From Sphingomonadales bacterium (GTDB taxonomy: Bacteria; Pseudomonadota; Alphaproteobacteria; Sphingomonadales; Sphingomonadaceae), in contig JANXSN010000031.1 of the NCBI GenBank assembly GCA_025352685.1, positions 1 to 42,207 on the forward strand: a stretch of 42,207 bases of DNA, written 5' to 3'. A program made the position numbers and the translations under genes. The notes under the pieces were generated by a model. The model did not search any database. It saw nothing but the letters and a program-made list of their open reading frames with translations, and was not told the DNA's origin. This document shows, one piece after another, positions 25,639 to 34,413 of this stretch (the first letter of the stretch is position 1; every line of letters starts with the position of its first letter).

Positions 25639-27116
25639 CTCATGTCCTCCAGCATCAATGCCGCTGTCGCTTTCGCACTACCGACAACGCCCGGGATACC
25701 AGCGCCTGGATGCGTACCGGCGCCAACGAAATAGAGGTTGGGAATCGCATCGTCGCGGTTGTGTACGCGGAAAAAGGCGCTTTGGGTCAACAAGGGTTCA
25801 AGGCTGAATGCACTCCCCAGATGCGCATTCAAGTCACGCCCGAAATCGGTCGGTGCATAATGAAACTCAGTCATTATTCGCGACCGGATATCCGGGATCA
25901 GTCGCCGCTCAATCTCATCGAGGATCCTTTCCTTGAGAGCTTCTCCGACATGCCCATCCCAGTCACCAGGGAATCGGCCCACGTGCGGCACGGGCGCGAG
26001 CGCGTAGAACGTCGAGCAGCCCTCCGGTGCCATTTCTGGATCGGTTACAGTGGGGTGATGCAGATAGAGGCTGAAGTCTTCCGAAAGCACACCGTGGTCG
26101 TAAATATCCCTGAGCAGCCCGGCATAACGCGGCCCGAACAGGATATTGTGGTGCGGAATGCCGGGCCAGGTGCCCTTGATTCCGAAATGTACGACGAAAA
26201 GCGACGGCGAGTATTTCTTGCGCAACAGGCTACGGGTTGCGCGCTGCGCGCGCGAATTGCTCGGCATCAGGTCACGATAGCTATGAACGATGTCTGCGTT
26301 CGATGCGACCGCATCGGTATCCGTACGCCACCCGCTTTCGGTACGCACGCCCGTGACCTTGTCTCCCTGCGTCTCGATCTCGGCCACGGCATCGTTGAGG
26401 CGAAGGACGCCTCCCAGCCGCTCAAAATGGGTGACCATGCCTCTGATCAACGCATTGGTTCCCCCCTTGGCGAACCAGACGCCACCGTCCTTCTCCAGCT
26501 TGTGGATGAGCGCATATATGGCACTCGTTTTCATCGGATTGCCGCCGACGAGCAGTGCGTGGAAACTCAAGGCTTCGCGCAGCTTCTCGTTCTTCACAAA
26601 CGACGAGACCATCGAATAAACCGAGCGCCAGGCCTGCGCCTTCACGAGCGCCGGTGCGGCGGTTACCATCGATTTGAAGTCGAGAAACGCGACGGTGCCA
26701 AGCTTCACGTAGCCCTCGCGGTAGACTGTTGCCGAGTATTCGAGGAACTTGGCATATCCGGCGACATCGTCAGGGTCGAGCTTGGCAATCTCTCGATTGA
26801 GCTGAGCATCGTCGTTCGAATAATCAAAACTGGTGCCATCGGGCCAGCTGAGGCGGTAGAACGGCATGACCGGCATGAGCGTGACGTCGTCGGCAAGCTT
26901 GCGTCCAGACAGCGCCCAAAGCTGTTCGAGGCAATCGGGATCGGTTATCACTGTTGGGCCCGCGTCGAACGTGAAGCCTTCTTTCACCCAGTGATAGCCA
27001 CGGCCCCCGGGCTTATCGCGCTTTTCCACGACAATTGTATCGATGCCGGCCGACTGCAGCCGTATTGCCAGCGCGAGGCCGCCAAAACCAGCCCCGATCA
27101 CTACCACGCGCTTCAA
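25635..27116 (-). CDS. crtI: phytoene desaturase
   Basis: Converts phytoene to lycopene in FAD-dependent steps at the membrane. 493 residues from TTG 27116 (L-K-R-V-V-V-I-G-A-G-F-G-G). The N-terminal dinucleotide motif G-A-G-F-G-G-L-A-L-A is followed by V-V-E-K-R-D-K-P-G-G-R-G and F-D-A-G-P-T-V-I-T-D-P. The C-terminal bacterial CrtI signature N-L-Y-F-V-G-A-G-T-H-P-G-A-G-I-P-G-V is present. The TTG start lies one base after the crtY stop, and the crtI stop overlaps the LOG start. Four-step desaturation to lycopene is inferred because a lycopene cyclase precedes it. Confidence 0.96.
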   Translation of the reverse strand: MKRVVVIGAGFGGLALAIRLQSAGIDTIVVEKRDKPGGRGYHWVKEGFTFDAGPTVITDPDCLEQLWALSGRKLADDVTLMPVMPFYRLSWPDGTSFDYSNDDAQLNREIAKLDPDDVAGYAKFLEYSATVYREGYVKLGTVAFLDFKSMVTAAPALVKAQAWRSVYSMVSSFVKNEKLREALSFHALLVGGNPMKTSAIYALIHKLEKDGGVWFAKGGTNALIRGMVTHFERLGGVLRLNDAVAEIETQGDKVTGVRTESGWRTDTDAVASNADIVHSYRDLMPSNSRAQRATRSLLRKKYSPSLFVVHFGIKGTWPGIPHHNILFGPRYAGLLRDIYDHGVLSEDFSLYLHHPTVTDPEMAPEGCSTFYALAPVPHVGRFPGDWDGHVGEALKERILDEIERRLIPDIRSRIMTEFHYAPTDFGRDLNAHLGSAFSLEPLLTQSAFFRVHNRDDAIPNLYFVGAGTHPGAGIPGVVGSAKATAALMLEDMR

Positions 27117-27117
27117 C

Positions 27118-28290
27118 TCATGTCTCCTGAAGAACCTTCAATGCGCGTCCGATAGGGACTGGCGGCTTGCCCGCCAAGATACGCGCCTTGTCAAATAGTG
27201 TCGATTTGCCCGCATAGAAGCGTTCGATGAGCCCGGGCTGCAGGCGATAAAAGCGTTGATAGATGAGAAACCGCTCTTGCGGTTCGGCAGCGCGAAATGA
27301 CATCCTGTTGAGAAGGCGATAGAATCTTCCAGTTCGCCACTCTGCTGCAGCAAAGTCATGCAGCGCGCGCGCGAGCGCATCGCCAGACAAGTCCTGCATC
27401 GAAACTATTTTTGCAGCAGTGCGGACTGCGAGCGGCAGCGAGTAGCCGGTCGCTGCCTGGAACAGGCCTGCGCGCATGCCAATTTTGGCTGTATCGCCGC
27501 CTGACGCCCAATATCCTTCAAAATCGCCGCCCATCGTCACGGGTAAGGCACCGCTTTCTTCGCTCAGGATTGCCGTGACCTGCCATCCCGCCGCCTGCGC
27601 ATAGTCGTCGATACGTGACGAGAGGATATCGTGGTCGATCTCTGGACCGTCGCTGTAATAGGTGTCCTCGATGAAAAGCCGGTTGGCCGTAAAGGGAAGA
27701 ACGTAGACGAAGCGGAATCCATCTTCCTGCGCGACACTGGCGTCCATGATGATCGGCGCGGTCAGACCATGCGGCGCGGCAAGCTGCAGCTCCTGCCCGA
27801 GAAATTTTTGCCAGCCCACATCGAGAAACGATCCGTCGGCGGCCCCGCGCGCGTCGATCACGCCCTTGGCCGTCATTGTCACTTGCGTATCGAGTACGAC
27901 TTTCGTGGTCGACAGATCGAGCGCCACGGCGTTGATCGGCCAGCCAGCCGGGAGCAGATCGCGCAGCCGCTTGTCGAAAGTTCCTGAACGGATCGAGCTG
28001 TAGCCGGTGTCGAACCGCCGGCTGTGCGCGGGAAAGCGTACCTCGTAACCGTCCCAGAAATGGTCGACAAATGGGGCAACGATCCATCTGTCGTCGGGTG
28101 AGATGTCAGCGGCAAAGAACGACCAGACGTGATTGCCGCCGAACTTCATCTCAGGTTCGATCAGGCGGACGTCAAGTTCAGGCCGCTTGACCGACAACGC
28201 ATACGCAAGAAGCCCCCCGGCGAGCCCGCCGCCGACAATGGCAAGATCACAACCGGCCGCTTGCGACGTATTGTTGACCGGTCCGTTCAA
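27118..28290 (-). CDS. crtY: lycopene beta-cyclase (bacterial CrtY type)
   Basis: Cyclises lycopene to beta-carotene. 390 residues from TTG 28290; no in-frame ATG or GTG lies near the N-terminus, and a GCAGG about 10 nt before the TTG gives weak support. The FAD-binding motif D-L-A-I-V-G-G-G-L-A-G-G-L-L-A begins at about residue 12. Further CrtY features are H-V-W-S-F, F-V-Y-V-L-P-F, F-I-E-D-T-Y-Y and Y-S-L-P-L-A-V-R-T-A. First recognised gene of the operon; its TTG start overlaps the stop of a short upstream frame (TTGA). Downstream xanthophyll genes (crtZ, crtG) are not in the window. Confidence 0.93.
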   Translation of the reverse strand: MNGPVNNTSQAAGCDLAIVGGGLAGGLLAYALSVKRPELDVRLIEPEMKFGGNHVWSFFAADISPDDRWIVAPFVDHFWDGYEVRFPAHSRRFDTGYSSIRSGTFDKRLRDLLPAGWPINAVALDLSTTKVVLDTQVTMTAKGVIDARGAADGSFLDVGWQKFLGQELQLAAPHGLTAPIIMDASVAQEDGFRFVYVLPFTANRLFIEDTYYSDGPEIDHDILSSRIDDYAQAAGWQVTAILSEESGALPVTMGGDFEGYWASGGDTAKIGMRAGLFQAATGYSLPLAVRTAAKIVSMQDLSGDALARALHDFAAAEWRTGRFYRLLNRMSFRAAEPQERFLIYQRFYRLQPGLIERFYAGKSTLFDKARILAGKPPVPIGRALKVLQET

Positions 28291-28550
28291 GCTCGCACAC
28301 CTGCTCTCATGCCGCCACAAACTGCGGTGAGCGTGGAATGCAGGAAATGAACACCGCCGTCGACTGTTTCGATGGCTGCGCCGAAGAGACGGTCCCCGAC
28401 AGGTTGATCGCGTTGGAAACGTCCTGACACTCGCAACAGTGGTGAAACTTCTTTGGCGAGGCTTGAGCATCCGGTGATCAGGCGGCCCCGCGTTTCGTGG
28501 TCGACAATCGAGCGGGTTGCAGCCGGCGCGGCCAGCGGCCAGTAAGCAGG
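28287..28550 (-). other. unassigned open frame overlapping the crtY start
   Basis: An 87-codon frame with no standard start in its first part ends at TGA 28289-28287, sharing TTGA with the crtY start. The translation (...V-D-H-E-T-R-G-R-L-I-T-G-C-S-S-L-A-K-E-V-S-P-L-L-R-V..., later D-G-G-V-H-F-L-H-S-T-L-T-A-V) has protein-like composition but I recognise no family. It may be the C-terminal remnant of a gene once leading the operon, or chance. The remaining sequence here must hold the crt and kyn promoters. Confidence 0.3.
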
Positions 28551-28552
28551 CT

Positions 28553-29176
28553 ATGTTACGAGACATTACGCAAACGCTGAGCCCTGATACGCCTACATGG
28601 CCGGGGGATACGCCGTTCCGCACGGCGCGGACATGGCACTACGGCCTCGACTGTCCCGTCAATGTCTCGCGGTTTGAGACCTCGACGCACGCGGGCACGC
28701 ACGCCGATGCGCCGCTGCACTACGACCCCGATGGCCTCGCAATCGAGGCGGTTAGCTTGAATGCCTATGTCGGACGTGCGCGGGTGATCGACGTGCGGGG
28801 GTGTGGATCGGTGATCACGCCAGCCATGGTGATGCCTTCGCTTTCAGGTGGACCCGAACGCATTCTGCTGCGGACCTATGACCGCTTTCCCCATCGTAGC
28901 TGGGATGCAGTTTTCGCGACGGTGAGTGCGGACACGATCATGCTGCTGGCGGGGCGCGGTATTGTTCTCATCGGCATCGACAGTCCGTCGCTCGACCCCC
29001 AGGAATCGAAGACGATGGATGCGCACATTGCGGTCAGGGCGGCCAGCATGGCCATCCTCGAAGGGCTCGTGCTCGATGGCGTTGGCGCGGGCGATTACGA
29101 GCTGATCGCACTGCCCCTGAAACTCGCCGGTATGGATGCGGCCCCCGTGCGCGCTGTGCTGCGCGATCTGGCATGA
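28553..29176 (+). CDS. kynB: kynurenine formamidase (cyclase family)
   Basis: Hydrolyses N-formylkynurenine to kynurenine in tryptophan degradation. 207 residues from ATG 28553, with GCAGG 3 nt upstream. The metal-binding signature S-T-H-A-G-T-H-A-D-A-P-L-H has H46, H50, D52 and H56, and D-S-P-S-L-D-P-Q is the family's substrate-side motif. Its stop overlaps the kynU start (ATGA at 29173), so the pair is translationally coupled. Divergent from the crt operon. Confidence 0.94.
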   Translation: MLRDITQTLSPDTPTWPGDTPFRTARTWHYGLDCPVNVSRFETSTHAGTHADAPLHYDPDGLAIEAVSLNAYVGRARVIDVRGCGSVITPAMVMPSLSGGPERILLRTYDRFPHRSWDAVFATVSADTIMLLAGRGIVLIGIDSPSLDPQESKTMDAHIAVRAASMAILEGLVLDGVGAGDYELIALPLKLAGMDAAPVRAVLRDLA

Positions 29177-30411
29177 CCGACTGTTCGCTTGCCGAAGCGG
29201 AACGCCGCGATCGCGCAGACTCCGTGGGCCACGCGCGCGCGCGGTTCGACTTGCCCGAGGGGCTGATCTACCTGGACGGCAATTCGCTTGGCGCGTTGCC
29301 GCGCCATACCGCCGCGACGGTGCTGAATGTCATCGCCGCACAGTGGGGCCAAAGCCTGATCACGAGCTGGAACCGACACGCATGGATCGGCTTGCCCCAG
29401 CGACTGGGCGCACGGATTGCGCCGCTGATCGGGGCCGACCCCGGAGAAGTGATTGTGGCTGACACGACTTCGGCAAACTTGTTCAAACTGATCGCGGCCG
29501 TACTCGGAGCGCGCCCCGACCGTCATGTTGTCCTGTCCGAAACGGGAAATTTCCCGACGGACCTTTATATGGCGCAAGGGGTCATCGCGATGCGTGGCGA
29601 CTGCAGCTTGAAGACGGTGGCGGGGAGCGAGCTCATTGCCGCCATTGACGAGCACGTCGCCGTCGTTTTGCTCACCCACGTTCATTACAAATCCGGGCGC
29701 GTCTATGACATGGCGGCCATCACCGCCGCGGCGCATGCCAAGGGTGCCCTGGTCATTTGGGATCTGAGCCACAGCACGGGCGCGGTCGCGGTTGATCTCA
29801 ATGGCTGTGACGCCGATCTAGCGGTCGGATGCTGCTATAAATACTTGAACGGGGGACCGGGCGCGCCGGCGTTTCTCTACGTCGCGCGCCGACTGCAGCC
29901 AGAGCTGAACTCCCCGATGTCGGGCTGGATGGGTCATGCTGCGCCGTTTGCATTCGAGGACGGCTATCGGCCTGCACCGGGGATCGATCGCTTTTTGTGT
30001 GGCACGCCCTCGGTGCTTGCGATGGCGGGGCTTGAAGCGGGCCTGGCGACCTTCGATGACGTAGATCGCGACGCCTTGTTTGCCAAAGGGCGAGCACTCG
30101 GGGATTATTGCATTGAACTCATGGATGGACGCTGCGCTGGGCGCGGATTTACTGTAGTCTCACCGCGCGACGGCAGCGTGCGGGGCAGTCATGTTTCCTA
30201 CAGCCATGCTCAATCATGGCCGCTGTGTCGGGCCTTGATTGCGCGCGGCGTCATTGGCGATTTTCGGGCGCCGGATACGCTGCGGCTCGGCTTTGCACCG
30301 CTATACACGCGCTTTGTCGATGTCTGGCGGGCGGTGGACGCCGTGCGCGATATCATCGACAGCGGTACGTGGGACAACCCCGCCTATCACGCGTCGGCAA
30401 CAGTGACCTGA
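29173..30411 (+). CDS. kynU: kynureninase
   Basis: PLP enzyme cleaving kynurenine to anthranilate and alanine. The 412 residues include L-D-G-N-S-L-G-A-L-P near residue 34-43, the PLP-phosphate region T-T-S-A-N-L-F-K, D-L-S-H-S-T-G-A near 197-204, and the Schiff-base lysine K223 in C-C-Y-K-Y-L-N-G-G-P-G-A-P. Full length for the family. With kynB it converts formylkynurenine to anthranilate; tryptophan 2,3-dioxygenase (kynA) is not in the window and must be elsewhere for the pathway to run. Confidence 0.96.
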   Translation: MTDCSLAEAERRDRADSVGHARARFDLPEGLIYLDGNSLGALPRHTAATVLNVIAAQWGQSLITSWNRHAWIGLPQRLGARIAPLIGADPGEVIVADTTSANLFKLIAAVLGARPDRHVVLSETGNFPTDLYMAQGVIAMRGDCSLKTVAGSELIAAIDEHVAVVLLTHVHYKSGRVYDMAAITAAAHAKGALVIWDLSHSTGAVAVDLNGCDADLAVGCCYKYLNGGPGAPAFLYVARRLQPELNSPMSGWMGHAAPFAFEDGYRPAPGIDRFLCGTPSVLAMAGLEAGLATFDDVDRDALFAKGRALGDYCIELMDGRCAGRGFTVVSPRDGSVRGSHVSYSHAQSWPLCRALIARGVIGDFRAPDTLRLGFAPLYTRFVDVWRAVDAVRDIIDSGTWDNPAYHASATVT

Positions 30412-30869
30412 GCGATCGATAGCGATGCTCGATCGGTTCCCCGCTTGTGCCGCCTCGGCGTCAACGCAACACCTGCTCAGAATCCAGAGGCAGTCACCGT
30501 CTCGTTGCGCAGTGGTTGTATCGGTTTGCGCGCACGCGCTGCCTCCAACCGTTGCACGCGCAAACCCGTCAGGCCGCCGTGGCTGCGGCTCGTAGCGCGG
30601 GTCAGCGCGGAGCGTGGACGACAAGTGCCAGGTGAACCGATACGCAGCCACCCCAGCAGGCCTTCAGAAAAGAGGGTTGGCGCTTCCCGACCTTGGTGCC
30701 AACGACCGTCGGGCACGTACGCTTTGCATTAAAAACGGCCGCGTACCGCTTTGCCCGATCACTGCGCGATCGCTGCGATGGAGCGCGTTGAGACGCGGCC
30801 CGTCCGCGCGACATTTGCCCTGCACGCTGAAATGATGTGATTGCGCGCCGCATTCAAGAGGGTGCGGAT
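30412..30869. other. gene-free interval after kynU
   Basis: Several overlapping frames of 60-115 codons exist on both strands, but none shows recognisable domains or a sensible ribosome-binding site. No terminator-like hairpin with a T-run was found after kynU. Confidence 0.35.
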
Positions 30870-31295
30870 ATGTTCGACCGATCGAAACTCTTGCCGATCA
30901 GCGGCTGGGCCATAACCCTGGCGGTCACACTCTTCATGCTCGGTGACGTCACCGCTGATGCCTAGCGGCTGCCCTGGGCCGTAATAGCCAACGCGGGACT
31001 TGGCGTACCGTCGAATTTGGTATTCGCGATCGGGATTGCAGGGCTTGTCTGCACCCTCGTTTGCCTGGCGCCGCCAACCACGATGTTGGGGGCCATACTG
31101 ATGACCGGGTTCCTCGGGGGTGCTGTCTTCATCCACGTCAGGGTGAACCGCGACGTCTCAGACATCGGCGAGAATATCGGGATCAGCGTTCTGGCATGGA
31201 CGGGGCTGTGGCTACGCGATGCGCGAATAAGAACATTGCTGCCGATCGCGCGAAGCGCGCCCAATCTTGAATGGACGGCCACCGGTCGCATCTAG
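30870..31295 (+). pseudogene. DoxX-like membrane protein interrupted by TAG
   Basis: ATG 30870 starts M-F-D-R-S-K-L-L-P-I-S-G-W-A-I-T-L-A-V-T-L-F-M-L, and TAG follows at 30963-30965. The same frame continues R-L-P-W-A-V-I-A-N-A-G-L-G-V-P-S-N-L-V-F-A-I-G-I through three more helices to the stop at 31295. The segment T-M-L-G-A-I-L-M-T-G-F-L-G-G-A-V-F-I-H-V-R-V and the end A-W-T-G-L-W-L-R-D are typical of DoxX-like (DoxX_2) four-helix proteins of about 130 residues. The stop removes everything after helix 1; restart at TTG 31017 would give a protein lacking helix 1. Function of the family is poorly defined. Confidence 0.75.
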
Positions 31296-31366
31296 TCTGA
31301 GCCGGTTTGGCGCTTCGCGCACGCCGCCAGCGATGGCGTTTGCTTAAGGCGTTGTTGGACTGAAAG

Positions 31367-31401
31367 CCCGGCCCGCACGGATGAAACCATGCGGGGCCGG
31401 G
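31367..31401 (-). terminator. hairpin downstream of the small periplasmic protein gene
   Basis: CCCGGCCCGCA (31367-31377) pairs with TGCGGGGCCGGG (31390-31401) with one bulged base and a 12-nt loop. Read on the minus strand it ends 8 nt after the stop of the gene at 31742-31410 and is followed by CTTTCAG. The T-run is poor, so strength is uncertain. Confidence 0.55.
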
Positions 31402-31409
31402 ACTGTCTG

Positions 31410-31742
31410 TCAGTTTCCGATGGCTTTACTGTTGGCGTTCAACTCGGCGTTGAGCTGTCGTTGCTGGACCTTGGTAATATGGCCACCATTGGTGCGGGCA
31501 TCGGCGCGTTCCTGAGCAAGTGTCGCGCGGTCACTGGCGCGCAGCGCATGGGCTTGGGCACCCGTCAGATCGCCTTCGCGACGTTCGTGGGTAATGCGGT
31601 GATTTTGACGCTGGATCCGGTCGTTGACCTGGTCGCGGCGCGGATGATGGGCATCCCAGCGCGCACCAGCGGTGGCGCCGGTCGAGAGGATGAGACATGA
31701 GATGCCAAGCAGGGCGAGGCTCGTTTTCCTGGGAACAGACAT
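31410..31742 (-). CDS. small secreted basic protein, unknown function
   Basis: 110 residues. A signal peptide (M-S-V-P-R-K-T-S-L-A-L-L-G-I-S, cleavage near A-T-A-G-A) is followed by a mature, highly charged alpha-helical region: H-H-P-R-R-D-Q-V-N-D-R-I-Q-R-Q-N-H-R-I, E-R-R-E-G-D-L-T-G-A-Q-A-H-A-L, then N-G-G-H-I-T-K-V-Q-Q-R-Q-L-N. This two-segment helical pattern, with G-D-L-T-G-A-Q and G-G-H-I-T-K spaced about 35 residues apart, is one I associate with short sphingomonad periplasmic proteins; no function is known to me. A hairpin follows the stop. Confidence 0.75.
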   Translation of the reverse strand: MSVPRKTSLALLGISCLILSTGATAGARWDAHHPRRDQVNDRIQRQNHRITHERREGDLTGAQAHALRASDRATLAQERADARTNGGHITKVQQRQLNAELNANSKAIGN

Positions 31743-32042
31743 TGTACAACTCCTTCGACGTTATCCCGGCAGTTTGACATCGCGCGGATGATCGACTGCA
31801 CGGCCCTTCGGATCCTCGGCCTCATTCATGATCGAACTTGCCTGCATCCGAAGCGATAACGGGCAAAGCCGGTTGACCCTTTGCGGCATTGAAATTTTTA
31901 GATTTTGAAGTCTTGGGGCACAGACGCACGGACGGCGCGTCGACCACCCTATAAGCCACAATCCGCGATGTGTCGGCCCTTTGGTGTTGCATCAAGGCTG
32001 TCGCTACACCATCGTGCACCTCTGGATTACAGGGGGGTGGTA

Positions 32043-33935
32043 ATGGTCGTTAAGATGATCGGCGGCGCAGCAGCGGCGCTGCTGCTCGGAAGCACAGTTT
32101 TGGCGCAGAGTTACACCGAGCGTCCCGTCACGCCGAAATTGGTTAACGAAGCCGCCAATTATGACCGCCGCAGTGTCGACATCCCGATGCGTGACGGCGT
32201 CAAGCTTCACACCGTCATCCTTACCCCTCGAGGGGCAAAAGACGCGCCGATTCTGATGACGCGAACGCCGTATAATGCCGAAGCGGGGGCGATGAATACC
32301 AAGGCCGGTGATCTCGCCACAGCGCTTGAAGGCTATGACAATGCCTATGACGTCATCGCTGACGGCGGCTACATCCGCGTCGTCCAGGACATCCGCGGCA
32401 AATACGGATCGAAGGGCGACTATGTGATGAACCGCCCGCTGGTGGGAAGCTCGCTCAATCCGACCAAAGTCGACGATTCAACCGACTGCTATGACACGAT
32501 CGACTGGCTTGTGAAGGATCTCAAACAGTCGAACGGCAAGGTCGGCATCCTGGGTATCAGCTACGACGGCTACGAAGCGCTCGTCGCGCTCATCAACCCG
32601 CACCCCGCGCTCAAAGTGTCAGTGCCGATGAATCCGATGGTCGATGGCTGGCGCGGCGACGACTGGTTCCACAATGGCGCGTTCCGCCAGATGAACATGG
32701 AATATGTCTGGGAACAGGTTGCAACCGCTGACAATTCAATGCCCTGGTTCCATAATTTTGCCGACCAATATGCCGAGTTCATGGACGCTGGCAGCGCCGG
32801 CGAACTTGGCCGCCGTCATGGACTCGATCAGATCAGCACATGGCAGAAAGTCACCAAACATCCCTCTTATGATGCCTTTTGGCAGGAGCAGGCGATGGAT
32901 ACGATCCTTGCCAGGGCACCGCTAAAAGTGCCCGTGATGCTCGTCGGGTCGCTATGGGATCAGGAAGATATTTACGGCGCTACTGCGGCCTACCGCGCGA
33001 TCAAGCCCAAGGATGCCAATGGCGACATGGTCTATCTGTCGATGGGTCCCTGGTATCACGGGCAGGAGATCGGCAAGGCTAGCAATCTCGGCAATGTCGA
33101 CTGGGACCAGGACACAGGAAAGTGGTGGCGCGCTCGGGTACTTGGGCCCTTCCTCGCGCATTTCCTCAAAGGCACGCCGATGGATGTCGCGCCGGTCACG
33201 GTGTTCCAGTCGGGGGCCAATCAGTGGCAGCAGCTGAAGGCGTGGCCCTCGGTGCCGGTGACGACACCGCTCTATCTCAAGCCTGGCGGCGCACTGGGCT
33301 TCACCAAGGCTGAAGGGGCACGTGCGACCGAGGATTACGTGAGCGATCCAGCCCATCCCGTGCCGTTCGTGCCGCGCCCGGTGGCACCAGTCGGCTACGA
33401 CGGCGATCACTGGACGGCATGGCTAACGAGCGACCAGCGCAACGCCGCATCGCGGCCGGACGTGTTGACCTTCACGACAGAAGTGTTGAGCGCGCCGGTG
33501 ACGATCGCCGGACAGCCGCAGGTTCACCTGAACGCAGCCACGAGTGGCACTGACAGCGACTGGGTTGTGAAGCTTGTCGACGTCTATCCCGAACAAGTTG
33601 CCGGCGATCAGAAAATGGGCGGCTATCAACTTGCGGTCGCGATGGACATTTTCCGTGGGCGTTATCGCGAAGGCTTCGACAAGCCTCAGACCATTGCTGC
33701 TGACACGCCGCTGACCTATCAATTCGCGCTGCCCAACGCCAACCATGTGTTCCGAAAGGGCCACCGCATCATGGTGCAAGTGCAGTCAAGCTGGTTCCCG
33801 CTCTATGACCGCAATCCACAAAGGTTTGTATCGAACATCTTTTTTGCCAAGCCTGAGGATTACCAGAAGGCAACCCAGCGCATTACGGTTGGTGGGGCGG
33901 ACGCGAGTTTCATCGCGTTGCCTATCGTGAAGTGA
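32043..33935 (+). CDS. CocE/NonD family hydrolase (alpha-amino-acid ester hydrolase/glutaryl acylase type), secreted
   Basis: 630 residues from ATG 32043 (AGGGGGG 6 nt upstream) with a signal peptide M-V-V-K-M-I-G-G-A-A-A-A-L-L-L-G ending V-L-A-Q. An alpha/beta-hydrolase domain follows: G-I-S-Y-D-G around S173 matches the G-x-S-Y-x-G nucleophile elbow of alpha-amino-acid ester hydrolases and X-Pro dipeptidyl-peptidase-like (S15) enzymes. The catalytic Asp is probably in V-G-S-L-W-D-Q-E-D and the His in G-P-W-Y-H-G-Q. The C-terminal jelly-roll domain (from about residue 430, A-P-V-T-I-A-G-Q-P-Q-V-H-L-N) is complete. Periplasmic hydrolysis of peptide- or ester-type substrates is inferred. Same strand as the TonB-dependent receptor 290 bp downstream. 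Confidence 0.9.
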   Translation: MVVKMIGGAAAALLLGSTVLAQSYTERPVTPKLVNEAANYDRRSVDIPMRDGVKLHTVILTPRGAKDAPILMTRTPYNAEAGAMNTKAGDLATALEGYDNAYDVIADGGYIRVVQDIRGKYGSKGDYVMNRPLVGSSLNPTKVDDSTDCYDTIDWLVKDLKQSNGKVGILGISYDGYEALVALINPHPALKVSVPMNPMVDGWRGDDWFHNGAFRQMNMEYVWEQVATADNSMPWFHNFADQYAEFMDAGSAGELGRRHGLDQISTWQKVTKHPSYDAFWQEQAMDTILARAPLKVPVMLVGSLWDQEDIYGATAAYRAIKPKDANGDMVYLSMGPWYHGQEIGKASNLGNVDWDQDTGKWWRARVLGPFLAHFLKGTPMDVAPVTVFQSGANQWQQLKAWPSVPVTTPLYLKPGGALGFTKAEGARATEDYVSDPAHPVPFVPRPVAPVGYDGDHWTAWLTSDQRNAASRPDVLTFTTEVLSAPVTIAGQPQVHLNAATSGTDSDWVVKLVDVYPEQVAGDQKMGGYQLAVAMDIFRGRYREGFDKPQTIAADTPLTYQFALPNANHVFRKGHRIMVQVQSSWFPLYDRNPQRFVSNIFFAKPEDYQKATQRITVGGADASFIALPIVK

Positions 33936-34115
33936 AACGCTGACGGCGAGCGCGCCTTGCACGATGTCGCAAATGGTCTGAGCGTTCCCCCGCCTGGTGT
34001 CCTGTAACGGGGCCCGGGGGTTGCGAGCGGCGCGTCCGGTCCTGTCCCGAGAGCAAGGAGGGGAGCGCCTATTGTTGCCGGGCCAATCGAAAATTGTTGC
34101 ATAAAGGTGACGGTC

Positions 34116-34413
34116 GAAAAGAAACTGCGCTATGACTGACCAGCGGTTTGCGTTCGCTGATCAGGTGCGCAAAGAACGCAGGATATTCAGGTGGCGAGAT
34201 CAAACTCGAACGAATGAGGATGTCCATGTACCGAACGGTTTTCTCCGCCTTGCTGTCCACGAGTTGTCTGGCTGGCATGCTTTTGACGTCGCAAGTGGCG
34301 CACGCACGCTCACCCGCTCAACCAGCGGCCGCGGGCTCGGCCGAGGATGCCGCCAAGGACGACGTTATCGTCGTGACCGGATCGATTTTGCGAGTTGGAA
34401 AAGAAACTGCGCT
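34116..34413. repeat. 16-bp exact direct repeat flanking the receptor start
   Basis: GAAAAGAAACTGCGCT occurs at 34116-34131, upstream of the receptor gene, and again at 34398-34413, inside its plug-coding region. The second copy encodes part of G-K-E-T-A-L. Spacing is 282 bp. It may be a chance match or the trace of a duplication. Confidence 0.6.

Noticed and set aside
25710-27155. 481-codon plus-strand frame opposite crtI
   Set aside because: It is antisense to a clear phytoene desaturase and has no recognisable motifs; long antisense frames are common in GC-rich genes.
33976-34030. GC-rich imperfect inverted repeat after the S15 hydrolase gene considered as a terminator
   Set aside because: Pairing is interrupted, the loop is long and there is no T-run, so it cannot be supported by eye.
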